This document shows, in pieces, positions 35,181 to 47,316 of a stretch of DNA of 64,000 nt (positions within the stretch are counted from its first letter, which is position 1; the number at the start of each line of letters is the position of its first letter). A program made the translations under genes and the position numbers. Below the pieces are notes generated by a model. That model was not told the DNA's origin and did not search any database. It was given only the letters and a program-made list of their open reading frames with translations. The DNA is from Paramacrobiotus richtersi (lineage: Eukaryota > Tardigrada > Eutardigrada > Parachela > Macrobiotidae), in the NCBI GenBank assembly GCA_034698045.1, contig JAQGAU010000007.1, positions 1 through 64,000 on the forward strand, in the 5' to 3' direction.

Positions 35181-35190
35181 CGATATATAA
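35181..35190 (-). promoter_or_regulatory. TATA box, copy F
   Basis: CGATATATAA reads TTATATATCG on the minus strand. It lies about 95 bases upstream of the copy F ATG. A similar TATA-like stretch lies at the same place in copies A and M. It is followed in the gene direction by CTGAATGTT, repeated in several copies, a possible transcription start region. Confidence 0.5.
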
Positions 35191-35282
35191 ACGGACGATT
35201 CGTTGTAACATGTAAAAATTTAATGGTAACACGGATGTGCGAGAACTTTCTCTCCAACTTGTGGTGAACCGTTCGAAAACGC

Positions 35283-35308
35283 TATCAGCGGGCGCATCAC
35301 ATCAGATA
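35283..35308 (-). promoter_or_regulatory. 26-base GATA-type promoter element, copy F
   Basis: TATCAGCGGGCGCATCAC at the left and CATCAGATA at the right: the consensus form. It lies 193 bases upstream of the start codon. Confidence 0.7.
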
Positions 35309-35699
35309 GCACAGCAAAAGTTTTCGAAGACAGGTAATTTACCCATTTCGCTCGGGTTCGCTTCCGTTTGTGCAGTTCAACAGGCACAACCAATGTTCGC
35401 TATAATGCTTCGCCGATACAAGTACATCACCGAAATTAACTAAAAGTCTGCAATACGATAAACTATTGCAGAATTTACTGTATGACGGTTGTTTGCTGTT
35501 TTTGACGATTGGCGGTTGTTTACGACGTACCAATCAGGAAAGTTAGTACTCGTATGAAATGTTGATAGTATAAGTAGCTTTCTGCTGCCGCATGATCTTT
35601 GAACCGCGTATTTGGACTTGGACCATCAGTCTAGCGTGGCCAGACTGGCGATACAAAAGGCCGAGAAAGTGATAAAGTTATAGTTCTATAGAGTATAGT
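35309..35699. other. Copy F upstream flank
   Basis: Shared array flank. CTGCCGCATGATCTTTGAAC near 35585 matches 30110 and 33445. No gene is seen. Confidence 0.5.
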
Positions 35700-35965
35700 T
35701 AGAAAATCATATGTATCTGTAAAGCGTCGGACATTATAAGCGGTAGAATTAAGGAAATGATGCACTTGCATACTGGCACATAGGACTCGGTTAGCGTCGA
35801 GCAAAGATTTCGCTGAAACGATGGAAAATACGCGGAAACAGGAGTCGTTCGGCGATCAGCGTTAGCCAAACTGTCGCTTGTCAAGGAGTTCGCCAAATGC
35901 GTAACCGAAAGGTCTCGCTGACATTTACCTATCATTAACGAACAATTCCGTCACATACAGCCTGA
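35700..35965 (-). repeat. Shared degenerate segment, copy r3
   Basis: Matches r1 and r2 over AGCGTCGGACAT..TAGAATTAAGGAAATG and GCCAAATGCGTAACCGAAAG. It is more decayed than r2 and has no long frame. Confidence 0.6.
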
Positions 35966-36860
35966 CATCCTAGACACGGTGATACCGTACCGTGAACTGG
36001 CAGTACTGTAATGTTTTACGAAATTTATAGTGTTATTTTGTTACCGATTAGTACAAGAACCGCTTCCTTCGTGCTGGAAATGATCTTTTCTCTCAAAGTC
36101 GCAATCAGTAATTTATAACTGTTGACACTATGAATTTTCTCAGCAGTACTGCAAAACCAAATGAGAAGAAGTTTTGATAATAAGATATAGTAAATAACGC
36201 ATACAACAAAGTGCCATATACAGTTTTATGTTTTCTTTTGTTTTGCAGAGCAAAGATATTGGCAAGTGGAGAATAATGATCTCGAAAGTAGGAAAGCCCC
36301 GTTAATCAACGGAAAGTCACATATAAATCTTAATTCATAATGCTCTGTTTTGATCCTCTATCACACTTTACTTATGCGCTTGATCCGCGATTTTTTCGTC
36401 TTTTCTACAGATTGGTTTGGTTCTAGCTGTTACGCACAAATAAAAGAAGTAAATATGAGGCGGCTGTGATTTAGCCAAATAAACCAGTCAAACATAAATC
36501 AAGGCACTTACTACCGATAGTTCTAAGAATATAAGGCGAGCTGATAATATTAGATAGTATATTCAACGGATTACTTGCAACAAAAGAGCCACAATATGTA
36601 CAAGGTTGCACCGTGATAGCGCGGCACTAACTGTGTTTGTACTAACGAAATAGGACAAGGCTGCAAAATTTATCAATTTTCGCATTTTTTTTGTTGCAGT
36701 TACTGGCGTACGCCCGTTATATAGATCTCCTATTGGACAGAACGTAACAGAGTAGTATTTTATCATCATTGCTGAGTCTAGTGTTTGAAAAGTTATCGCT
36801 GGCTCCAAAACGGGCCCCTGAAGAATCGGCATGAAGCAGAGAGAACCAGCAAAACGCGAT
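35966..36860. other. 3' flank of copy G
   Basis: Shared array flank (matches 24705-24790 and 27710-27780). No gene is seen. Confidence 0.45.
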
Positions 36861-36867
36861 GTTATTA

Positions 36868-38035
36868 TTAACACGGACTAAAACAAGTAGTGTTATAAGA
36901 AAACCGATCGCCCGCTTGAAAATTCTCTCTTGTAAAATTCTGTGTACAGTCCACTGATCCAACAGCTCCGAAAATCCCAGCCGGATAGACCTCTTTGGAC
37001 ATGTAGCTTCCAATGATTGCCATTGCGCCCTCCAGTTTGTGCTCGATCAGTTCCAACTTGGATTCGAGGAAATTTCTGAACCAAGCGAATGAGCAGTCAC
37101 AGTGTAGCCGGTGGACCTTGGCGAGATCGGTATCATTCCACCTTCCGGCGTAACGCTTCTCTCCTGGCCATGCTCTGTGTTTGTCTATTTCGCGAAAAAC
37201 ATAATCTAAACCACTGTCCACTGACAGGCTTTTGATGTGTGGCAAATCCGTGAATGTGTATGGTTCGATTTCACGAATAGTGGACATAAAAAAGACTAAC
37301 AATCTCACATTTGGAATGCGGTTGAAATCGTGTCTCTTGACGGACAAATTCTTGCCGTTTTCAATATGTAAGGCCACTAAACTGGGCAGTATTCCAATGT
37401 GATAAATTTTTGTTGTGATTGCGGTACTTGCAACAGCTTGAACTGTTATATCGATGACCTGGCTGCGCACTGGCTCAAATACATCCGAATGGACTGGATC
37501 TCTGGCGTCGCTTCGCTCCCTGATCTTGATAATTAACGCTCGTTTTGGACTAAATATGCTAAATTTGTTGGTATATGCTTGCATGAATGATCGCCAACCA
37601 CCAGGAATAATTTCGCCGAATCCGCCGGCGCAGTTCAATTCAAAATAGGTTTTGTTAAACCGTGAACTTAATACTAGATCCGGTCTTCCATATCGATCGA
37701 CAAAACAATAGTCGGACTTGGTTGGCGAACAGGGAACCTCCTCATATGCCATGCACTCATGTAATGTGAAGTAGTCATTGCGAAACGGATACGAGACATC
37801 GGGAATTATCTCCATTTGATTCTCGACTGGAGGTCCGCTGCAATCCATCTCCAGTTTCGGATTCATTGGGGATGGCGGATTGAAACCTTAATGGCAATGA
37901 AAAACGGAAGTTAATGTTTCTCAGCATTATTGATAGTAATGTTTCCTGTATAATTTAGAGCGAATTCCGTTTCCTACCGCAAACTCCAGTGGCCAACACG
38001 GTAAACGAAGTTACAGTCAGTAGGGCAGTTAACAT
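36868..38035 (-). CDS. Secreted LRR family, copy G (intact)
   Basis: Exon 1 is 37978-38035 and exon 2 is 36868-37886. The signal peptide reads M-L-T-A-L-L-T-V-T-S-F-T-V-L. The leucine-rich section and LRRCT cap are complete (L-H-C-D-C-S-F-A-W-F-R-N-F-L). The variable loop reads R-E-I-D-K-H-R-A-W-P-G-E-K-R and is nearly identical in copies H and J, so these three form one recent subgroup. All ten usual cysteines are present. Confidence 0.87.
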
Positions 38036-38217
38036 GTTCATTCCGGCGGGAAGTCAGCAAGAACCGGGATCTCTTCGTTATTAGACTGTATCAACTTGAT
38101 GTTAAACCCTACAGCCTCCAACATTCAGAAAATATACAGCATATACGACTGCTGTATAACAGACGATTCCTTTTGAGACGGTACCATGGATGTGCGCAAA
38201 CTTTCATTCAACAGCGC

Positions 38218-38243
38218 TATCAGCGGGCGCATCTCATCTGATA
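38218..38243 (-). promoter_or_regulatory. 26-base GATA-type promoter element, copy G
   Basis: TATCAGCGGGCGCATCTC at the left and CATCTGATA at the right. It lies 183 bases upstream of the start codon. One change in the middle keeps both end sites. Confidence 0.7.
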
Positions 38244-38830
38244 TCATTGCAAAAAATAGCGAACACAGGTAGTTTAACCCGCCTGCTCGCAATACACCGA
38301 TTCCCAACGATCCGCTCGGCGTACGTAACATCCTTGCATACATCCACCTATCCTATTGTGGCTACAGGTGAAAGTCTGGCCGAAACCGGTGACATAAATC
38401 GACGGTGAACCGTCCAATCAGGTTTCCTCACGAAGCGGGTAAGTTCTCTGGTTAGCGAAGAGCAAAGATCCTGCGAAATCACATTCGCCAGTTGCTCAAT
38501 AAAATTCCTAATTATTGTGGGCTTGGATCGTTTTCCAGTACTCTTGAGCAAAGCATTGTTTATGTCGATTATTAAGCGTAAGCTCGTTGTTGACAAACCC
38601 TTTTTCTGTAGTGGAAATGTGGGACGAGTGTCAAAGCAAGAAATGCTTCTTGCCAGATAAATTCCCCATTTTTTTTTGTTATCAAAGTTTGCCGTAATTT
38701 ATTGGCGAGACTATAACATAGTAACATCATCAGATTCTATAATGTCCTTTGAAAGTCAGCGTGTTTTCTACAGTTGACCACGGTAGAACATGCATAAAGC
38801 AAAGCCATGCATTCATGAAAACGCGATGTT
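38244..38830. other. Flank between copies G and H
   Basis: No gene is seen. It holds the upstream flank of G and the 3' flank of H. Confidence 0.45.
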
Positions 38831-38834
38831 ATTA

Positions 38835-40001
38835 TTAACATGGGCCAAAGCAAGTAGTATTATAGGAAAACTGATCACCCGCATGATAGTTGTCTTTGGT
38901 CAAATTCCTTGCGCAGTCCACTGATCCAACAGCCGGGTCAAACCCCTGCGCGAAGAAATATTTGGACATGTAGCTTCCGATCACCGCCGTTGCACCATCA
39001 GGTTTAGATTCAATCAGTTCCGGCTTTGATTCGAGGAAATTTCTATACCAGGCAAACGAGCAGTCGCAGTGGATACGATCGACCAGGGCGAGATCGGTAT
39101 CGTTCCACCTTCCGACGAAATGTTTCTCTCCTGGCCATTCTCTGTGTTTGTCGATTTCGCGAAAGACATCATATAAGCCACTGTCCACTGACAAGGTTTT
39201 AAGGTGTGGCAAATCCGTGAATGTGTATGGTTCCATTTCCATAATGGTAGACCAGCGAAAAACCAGCAGTCTCACATTAGGAATTCGGTTGAAATGATGT
39301 CTCCTGATGGATAGATTCATTCCGTGATCAATATGTAGGGCGACCAAACTAGGCAATACTCCAATGTGGTATATTTTCGATGTGACTTCGGTAGTTGCAC
39401 CAGCTTCAATTGTTATATCGATGACTTGAGCGCGAACTGGTTCAAACACATCCGAATGGACAGGATCTTTTGTGTCGTTTCGTTCCCTAAGCTTCATGGA
39501 TAACGCTCGTTTTGGACTGATTATGCTAAATTTGATGGTGTAAGCTTGCACGAATGACCGCCAACCACCAGGATCGACCGCTTCGTCGGATCCGGCGCAG
39601 TTTAATTCAAAATAGGTTTTAGTAAACGTTCGAAACGATGGATGATCCGTTTTTCCATAATCATCCAGTTTGCAGTAATCGTGCACAATGGGCGAACATG
39701 GAACTGCTTCATATGCCTTGCACTCATTTAATGACAAGTAATCAATGCGAAATGGATACGAGACGTCGGGAATTACCTCCACGTGATTTTTGCCTTTCGG
39801 TCCGCTGCAATCGGTCTCTAGTTTCAGATTCAGTTTGAATTCCGTGTCGGAACCTTCTTGGTAAGAAAAGCAGAAGTGTTTTTTTTTCGGCAATGACAGT
39901 TATGTTTCCTGTGACAGTTATGTCTTAGAGTGCGGTTTCCTACCGTAAACTCCTGTGGCTAACAGAGTGAACGCAGTTACGGTCAGTGCAGGAGTTAACA
40001 T
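38835..40001 (-). CDS. Secreted LRR family, copy H (intact)
   Basis: Exon 1 is 39944-40001 and exon 2 is 38835-39853 (acceptor AAGAAG then GTTCCG). Mature blocks are complete. The loop reads R-E-I-D-K-H-R-E-W-P-G-E-K-H and the cap I-H-C-D-C-S-F-A-W-Y-R-N-F-L-E-S-K. The N-terminal block has an unusual G-P-K-G-K-N-H-V in place of G-P-P-A-E-N-K-V. It is most like copies G and J. Confidence 0.87.
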
Positions 40002-40172
40002 GTTTTTTCCAGCGTTAAGACGTTAACAGGAACTGAGATCTCTTAGATGTTAGACTGTACCAACTTTGCATCAAACCCTACCTCTGTTAAATAGAACTGC
40101 GACTGTGGTATAACAGGCAATTCCTTCCTAGACGGTGCCACGGATGTTCGCAAACTTTCACTGCAACGGCGC

Positions 40173-40198
40173 TATCAGCGGGCGCATCTCATCAGATA
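40173..40198 (-). promoter_or_regulatory. 26-base GATA-type promoter element, copy H
   Basis: TATCAGCGGGCGCATCTC at the left, CATCAGATA at the right, 172 bases upstream of the start codon. Confidence 0.7.
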
Positions 40199-41245
40199 TA
40201 GCAAACAGCCAGGTAGCCCAAACTATAACGCGGTTGCTCGCAGTCGTTACCGTTTGTACAGTCTTGTATATGACGCAATTGTCCGTGAACAGTACATGTC
40301 AGCATGTCCTTCCGGTTGCTGGACCTGCTGGACCGAAATGGCCAGAGGAATAAAGTTGTTGTTGTTGTTGGTTGCGCATTTTGTGGGATCACCTGTGTGA
40401 TCACAAAGGCGGCAGCACCCTCAACCTAGTGAAGTTTTTTGTTCCAATATGCATGTGCAGCATTTCCTTAGTTCCACCGATTATGGTGCTCTAATTAATA
40501 ACCTAACTATACTTTATTTTCTGTTGATCGCAAGATTCTCAACACATACTAAACTATGATGCTGCTACCATATGTATCTTGCGTACGTAGCTATTTGTAT
40601 AGGGCTGCAAATTGTACTGTATATGACCATACACGGCTGCAGAATTTGCTTTTGTATTGTAGTTACGGGTGTATACAATGCTAAACTTGTAGAAAGCTGC
40701 TGTATCAGTCACACATTACGAATCCAGTTGAAATCATATACTTCTATTCGATTTCTTGTCGATTTTCCGTTGTTCGGCGCATGTAGCAGCCAACAGCTGA
40801 CCCTGGCGAACGGGTTCGGTTGAGCTGACGAGAGGCATATTCTTAGTCAGGTCAAACTTCGCTTGTTTGTTTTAGCTATTCACTTGGCTTTTCTTGTGCA
40901 TAACTTGAGAAAACCTGGGTTTGTTCATACAACAGACAAATCTCTTATATATTAGCGTATGTATATTAGTCTGATCACCCCACACCACGCATCAATGCAT
41001 CGCTAATAAAGCCTACAACAACGAGCTGAGCACTTCAAGCATAAAGCGGGATGATCTATTTTAGGCAAACGTATTGTCTAAAAATTCTGCCCAGTTTTAT
41101 ACTAGTTTTACATGCTTCCAGTTAATGTCGTTAGTTTATGAAACCGAAGAATCTTAACACTGCTTTCCTCGAATGGACCAAAGTTGAACCGCGCTGCAGA
41201 ACCGGCATGATATCAAGCCATGGCCAGTTACGAAAAGCGACGATT
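40199..41245. other. Flank between copies H and I
   Basis: No gene is seen. Near 40348 there is a short (GTT)n run. At 40381-40406, TTGTGGGATCAC and GTGTGATCACAA form a small hairpin. Confidence 0.45.
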
Positions 41246-41250
41246 GGGCA

Positions 41251-42398
41251 TTATGGGCACGAACCAAAGCAAGTAGTATTATAAGAAAACTGATTACCGG
41301 CTCGATAATTATCTTCGGTCAAATTTTTTGCGCAGTCTACTGAGGCCACATGGGAGCTATACCCAAACACACTGAAATGCTCTGACATATAGCTTCCGAT
41401 GACTGCCATTGCACCCTCCTGTTTGTTCTCCGTCAGTTCTGGCTTGGACTGGAGGAAGTTTCTGTACCAGGCGAACGAGCAGTCGCAATGGATACGATAG
41501 GTCTTGTCGAGATCGCTCCGCATTCCGACCAAAACCTCAGGGCCCCTCGTGTATCTGCAGGTATCCATTTGGCCAAAGATATAGTGCAATCCCTTGTCCA
41601 CTGACAAGCTGCTGATGTATGGTAAATCCGTGAACGTATAGGGTTCTATTTCCAAAATAGTTGACAAGCGAAAAACTATCAGCCTCACATTTGAGATCCG
41701 GTTGAAATCATGTCTCTTGATGGACAGATTTTTACCGTTTTCAATCTGTAATGCAACCAAATTGGGCAGTATTCCAACGTGGTAGATTTTCGATGTGACT
41801 ATGGTACTTGCACCAGCTTGAACGGTGATGTCGATAATTTGATCGCGCACTGGGTCAAATACATCCGAATGAAGTGGATCTTTTATATCGCTTCGTTCCC
41901 TAATCTTCATGGTTAACGCTCGTTTCGGACTGAACACACTAAGTTTCTTGGTATAAACTTGTACGAATGCTCGCCAACCACCGGGGTTGTTTTTCCAGTC
42001 ATAACCGGCGCAGTTTAATTCGAAGAAGGTTTTATAAAACGGAGAAGTTAGTGGATATTCCGTTTTTCCATATAGAGCCACATCACATCTATCGGACTCC
42101 ATGGGTGAACAGGGAACTTCTTCGTACGCCTTGCACTCATGTAATGTTAAGTAGTCAGAGCGAAATGGCTACGAGACGTCGGGAATTACCTCCACTTTGT
42201 TATCGGCTGGGGGTCCGCTGCAGTCGGTTTCCATCTTTGAATTCCATGTAAATGGCACTATATTGACACGTTTATTGGCAAACAACAGAAGGTTAGCTGT
42301 TAGCAATGTTTGACACAGTAGGGGGAGATCAGTTTCTTACCGTAAACCAGACTGGCGAATAAAGTGAACACAGCCACAGTCAAGCGGGCAGTTAGCAT
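41251..42398 (-). pseudogene. Secreted LRR family, copy I (one in-frame stop)
   Basis: Exon 1 (42341-42398) is normal. Exon 2 ends at 41251. The usual acceptor AATAAAG is changed to AATAAAC, but a second acceptor 12 bases on (AATATAG, exon from 42257) keeps the phase. The codon for tyrosine in V-S-Y-P-F is TAG (near 42168-42170), stopping translation about 50 residues in. The rest is a complete family sequence ending Y-N-T-T-C-F-G-S-C-P. The loop region G-Q-M-D-T-C-R-Y-T-R has an extra cysteine. It is closest to copy J in the N-terminal half. Confidence 0.82.
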
Positions 42399-43261
42399 TG
42401 TCTTTCCTGTGGTAAAAAGCTGGATCTCGTAGTTATCAGAATGAGTGTTGATTTTTGTCTAGATGTTGGTTCCAAAGACTGGCTGTAATCCGATGTTGTG
42501 TACATAAACGTTTGCCCATGGAATATGGCTTGATTGCTAAACCATACGCGCTTTTAAGCCTTATCTTCAGGAACCGGGCATTTGCGGCTTTGCCCTGGAG
42601 CGGACAGTTTCGCACAAACCTTGTTGGAAAACGTTCGCACGCGTTATCAGCTGGCGCATCGAATCAGATATCATAGTAAAGCTTAGTGAAGATGGTTAGT
42701 GTGTCTGGCGTGCTCGTGTTCGTTACCGTTCATATAATTGAGCAGGACGGTTTAGGTGTTATCTGCCGTACCGCAGTCTGTTACCTGCCGGTGTAGATGT
42801 CATCCTGTTGAAGTTCTTTTTTCTGCAGCGTACGCTAAAACTGAAAGTCGCACCACTGTCTCGCGAATTGGTTGAACCGGCTCACACTTTGCCGACCGTA
42901 GGAAATGCAAAGAGCCGCAAGTAGGCAATTGCAGAGTCACCGACTCACAGGCATGCAGAGTCCTGGATTCACTGTCATACTTCATGGATACATCCGGTAT
43001 TTATCTCATAACCATCCTGCACATAGCAGGCAACGAGTGCTACATGCAACTAAATTGTTAGCAGACTGAATTTGTGCAACGGATGATGTCTAGATGCGCT
43101 GATACATTGCTGTACAATGAGCGGCACAGAAATGTAGCTTGGCTTATAAAGACCACTGCTCAGATCTGGTGGCTACTTGTAGATCGGTGAGTAGTAGGAG
43201 ATTCGACGGCGTTGCTCGAGTGACGCTTTGGACAAATAAAGGAAAGAGCCAACAACTTCTG
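42399..43261. other. Copy I upstream flank
   Basis: It holds the promoter element at 42645-42670. No gene is seen. Confidence 0.45.
42645..42670 (-). promoter_or_regulatory. 26-base GATA-type promoter element, copy I
   Basis: TATCAGCTGGCGCATCGA at the left, AATCAGATA at the right, 247 bases upstream of the start codon of copy I. Confidence 0.65.
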
Positions 43262-43316
43262 AAATCATTGAGCAGCGACCATTGCCCACTGGGCAATGGT
43301 CGCTGTTCAATGATTT
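43262..43316. repeat. 27-base inverted repeat (hairpin)
   Basis: Arms of 27 bases (AAATCATTGAGCAGCGACC, then ATTGCCCA, and its complement) flank a single central base. There is one mismatch. Such a perfect stem is unusual in ordinary flank. Confidence 0.85.
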
Positions 43317-43326
43317 TTTATATTTT

Positions 43327-43357
43327 CATTAATAGTGGGCAATGCCCACTATTAATG
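43327..43357. repeat. 14-base perfect inverted repeat (hairpin)
   Basis: CATTAATAGTGGGC, then AAT, then its exact complement. It lies ten bases from the larger hairpin and shares the GGGCAATG core with it. Confidence 0.88.
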
Positions 43358-43562
43358 ACTGATGCATGACCGGAGCTTATGGATTATAACCACCGTTGCT
43401 GACTTATGAGTGCTGACCAGCAGTTAACTATGAGTGATGAGGACATCATGAGGTCCCTATCTAGCCAGACAGAATAGCGTCATCATTTAGGATTCTAGTG
43501 CCCTTTAAAAATTCACGCTGTTTTCCAAGAAAAACCGCGAAAGAACCAACGCGATGTTATTA

Positions 43563-44716
43563 TTAACATGGGCCAAAGCAAGAAGTATTATAGGAAAACC
43601 GATCGCCCGCTTGATAATTATCTCCGGAGAAATTCTTTGCGCAGTCCACTGATCCAACAGCCGGGAAAAATCCAAATGGAGAGAATCGTTCGGACATGTA
43701 GCTTCCAATGACCGCCATTGCGCCTTCCTGTTTATATTCGATCAGTTCCAACTTGGATTCGAGGAAATTTCTATACCAGGCGAACGAGCAGTCGCAGTGT
43801 AACCGGTGAACCTTGGCGAGATCGGTATCATTCCACCTTCCGGCGTAACGCTTCTCACCTGGCCATTCTCTGTGTTTGTCTATTTCTCGAAAGACATGAT
43901 ATAAGCCATTGTCCAGTGACAAGGTTTTGAGGTGTGGCAAATCTGTGAATGTGTATGGTTCGATTTCCATAATTGTGGACATGAGAAAGACTACCAGTCT
44001 CACGTTGGGAATCCGGTTGAAATCATATCTCTTGATGGACAGATTCTTGCCGTTGTCAATATGTAATGCAACCAAACTGGGCAATATTCCAACGCGATAG
44101 ATTTTTGATGTGACTTCGGTACTAGCACCAGCTTGAACGGTGATGTCGATAACTTGATCGCGCACTGGCTCAAAAACATCCCAATGAAGTGGATCTTTTA
44201 TGTCGCTCCGTTCCCTAATCTTCATGGTTAACGCTCGTTTCGGACTGAACACACTAAATTTCTTGGTATAAGCTTGTACGAATGATCGCCAACCACCGGG
44301 ATTAGTCTTCCAGCTGTATCCAGTGCAGTCTAATTCGAAGTAGGTTTTGTAGAAGGGGGATGTTCGTGGGTATTCCGTTCTTCCATATAGAACCACATCA
44401 CATACAGCGGACTCCATAGGTGAACAGGGAACTTCTTCGTACGCCTTGCACTCATGTAATGTCAAGTAGTCAGAGCGAAATGGATACGAGACGTCGGGAA
44501 TTACCTCCACTTTGTTATCGGCAGGAGGTCCACTGCAATCGGGTTCCAGCTTTGGGTTCCATGTAAATGACACTACATTGGCACCTTTATTGGCAAACAG
44601 CAGAAAGTTAACTGTGAGTGTTAGCGAAGTTTTACACACTCGGAGTTCAGTTTCTTACCGCACACTTGACTGGCCAATAAGGTGAATACAGTCACAGTCA
44701 AGGCGACAAGTAGCAT
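43563..44716 (-). CDS. Secreted LRR family, copy J (intact)
   Basis: Exon 1 (44659-44716) is M-L-L-V-A-L-T-V-T-V-F-T-L-L-A-S-Q-V-C-G. Exon 2 (43563-44584) follows AATAAAG. A second in-phase acceptor lies 12 bases on. Mature blocks are complete: loop R-E-I-D-K-H-R-E-W-P-G-E-K-R and cap L-H-C-D-C-S-F-A-W-Y-R-N-F-L-E-S-K-L-E-L. All usual cysteines are present. Confidence 0.88.
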
Positions 44717-46195
44717 TGTCCTCCCTGCGCTAAAAAGTTGGATCTCGGAGTTCTCAGAATTAGTGTTTATTTTGTCTAAATGGTTCTATAGTCTGGCTGT
44801 AGATCGATGTTGTATACACAAACGGTTTGCCACGTGGAATTTGGCTTGGTACGTGGAATTTGCAAAAAAATAGGCTGTATCAGCTTTATCACCCGCTTTA
44901 CCTTCGGGAACCGGCAATTTGTCCTGGAATGTGCGGACAATTCCGCTCGAACCTTGTGGCAAACGCCGCAAACCGTTTGAAAGTGTTATCAGCGGGCGCA
45001 TCAGATCAGATACCGCTGTAAAATTACTGAAGATGGGTAGTTTATCTGGTATGATCGTGTTGGTTACCGTTCGTATAATCAGGTAAACACACTTAAAGTT
45101 GCATGACCCTGACATTCTTTTTTTTTGGCCAAGAGTCATGAAAGATTGATCAAAAGCGGATGAGGTATAATATATTTCTTTAACAAAAAAAACAGTATTT
45201 AATGTGTACGGTAACTGGAGATGTAACACTCGATGTATAATAATCACCATCCTTTTTTATCTTCCCAGTGATTTCCGGAGTCTTTGAAAAGCTAAACTGG
45301 ACGTAAAATAAGCTTTTTTATTATCTGGGTACTACTGTATTCAGAGCTGATTATGGTCGAAGAACCAAGAACACCGAATTTCGAATCTCGCGTGATTCCT
45401 TTGTTAACGTTAGTGCTGTTAAATGTTGGCAGTACAGAAGTACGAGTACACGCCGGGATGTCGCAGGCGTCGCAGGCGAGACAATCAAACTTTCAAATCA
45501 AAATTATTATAAACAACAAAATCAGACGAGTGTAGTTTTTAGTCTAGGTCAACGGATCACTTTATTTGGGGAATGATATTTGGTGGTTCGATATCATACC
45601 GTACATCCACCTTAAACGGATGTCATTGCTCAGTAAAAGTAGTTACATCTCGACAGCCAAGAACAAGAATAATTTCAGACTGCTGAAACGTTCTTTTCAT
45701 TCGAAAATCGAAATTCGTCTTTTGCTTCGCACACAACGCTGTACACCGTGGTCAGTTTTTTTGGTTCTTGAGAAACATGTTTAAAAAGAACCACAAGGAT
45801 CAAAACAGCTGCCTGAAGTATGCGTCGTCCGTTTTCTGTAAGAGAACAAATAAAACAACTACTGGTTTCTGGCGAACAAACATTCAGAAAAAGCGCCGTC
45901 AGCCAGTTACGCGATTAGCTCTGTATAATTTGCAGTTAAATCCTTAATTTTTTATAAAACTCGGAACTGCAAGGAAACACTGTTGATTACTGAGCCTGCA
46001 CGATGTTTTCGATGCCGTTTTTGAGTACGTGCTAGGTCGGATATAAACTAAGACGTTAACTCTATCGAAGACACCAACGTGTCAGCGGACGATTGTATCA
46101 AGTTTCAGACCGATTAAATTCAGCATTGCTTTCCCGGTGCGCAAAAGCACTATTCCGCTGAGGAACCAAGCCATCACAAAACAGCGATGATCGCG
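44717..46195. other. Flank between copies J and K
   Basis: The promoter element lies at 44987-45012. The remainder (45100-46195) shows no gene, repeat or RNA that I can support. Confidence 0.45.
44987..45012 (-). promoter_or_regulatory. 26-base GATA-type promoter element, copy J
   Basis: TATCAGCGGGCGCATCAG at the left, GATCAGATA at the right, 271 bases upstream of the start codon. Confidence 0.7.
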
Positions 46196-46201
46196 CAACG
46201 A

Positions 46202-47316
46202 TTAACAAGCACTAAAGCAAGTGGTATTATAGGAAAACTTGTTACCCGCTTCGTAATTATCTTTGGTCAAATTCTTTGCGCAGTCGATGGATGACACATG
46301 CGATTTGTATCCAAACGGATCGAAATATTCGGACATATAGCTTCCGATCACTGCCATTGCACCATCATCTTTCTTCTCCAGCAGTTCTGGCTTGGAGTAG
46401 AGGAAGTTCCTGTACCAGGCGAACGAGCAGTCGCAGTGGATACGACGGATCTTATCGAGATCGGTCTGGTACCACATTTTCGTCCCACGCCAATAATTTG
46501 GTCCAGTCAAAAAATCATCTATTCGGTTGAAAATAAACCGTAAGCCACTGGCCACCGACAAGCTGCTGATGTGTGGTAAGTCCGTAAACGTGTATGGTTC
46601 CATTTCCATAATGGTCGTCATGAAAAAGCTTATCGTTCTGACGTTAGGAATCCGGTTGAAATCGTGCCTCTTGATGGATAAATTTTCCCCCTTTTCAATA
46701 CGCAAGGCAACCAAACTGGGCAATATTCCAATATGGTATATTTTTGTTGTGACTTCGGTACTGGCGCCAGCTGAGATTGTTACATCGATGACTTGGCCGC
46801 GTACTGGTTCAAAAACATGCGGATGTACTGGATCTTTTATGTCGCTCCGTTCACTAATCTTCATCTTCAGCGCACGGTTTGGACTGATTTTGCTAAACCT
46901 ATTAGTATAAGCTTGCACAAACGACCGCCAGCCACCGGAACAGTCTAATTCAAAATAGGTTTTGTGCAACGGAGAATATTTATCTCTTTTACTTTCCACT
47001 AAACAGTAATCGATGGCAGTTGGCGAACAATGAACTTCTCTATATGCCATTCCTTCGTGTAATGTCAAGTAGTCAGTGCGAAATGGATACGAGATGTCGG
47101 GAATTTCCGCCACGTGGTTCTCGGCTGGAGGTCCACTGCAATCGGTCTCCAGTGTCCGATTAAATGTGAATGGCTCCACGTAGTAACCTTATTAGCAAAC
47201 AGAACAAAAGGAATAAAGTTTTTTATAACATATGTTACTTCAGTGTTCGGTTTCTTACCGCAAACTCCTCTGGCTAGTATGGTGAATGCAGTAATCGTCA
47301 GTGCGGCAGTTAACAT
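46202..47316 (-). CDS. Secreted LRR family, copy K (intact)
   Basis: Exon 1 (47259-47316) is M-L-T-A-A-L-T-I-T-A-F-T-I-L-A-R-G-V-C-G. Exon 2 is 46202-47187. The N-terminal region has E-G-M-A-Y instead of E-C-K-A-Y, so one cysteine is lost. The stretch after it is shortened (E-S-K-R-D-K-Y-S-P). The loop is its own variant (F-N-R-I-D-D-F-L-T-G-P-N-Y-W). The LRR and cap are complete. Its start is 593 bases from that of the inverted copy L, facing away. Confidence 0.87.
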
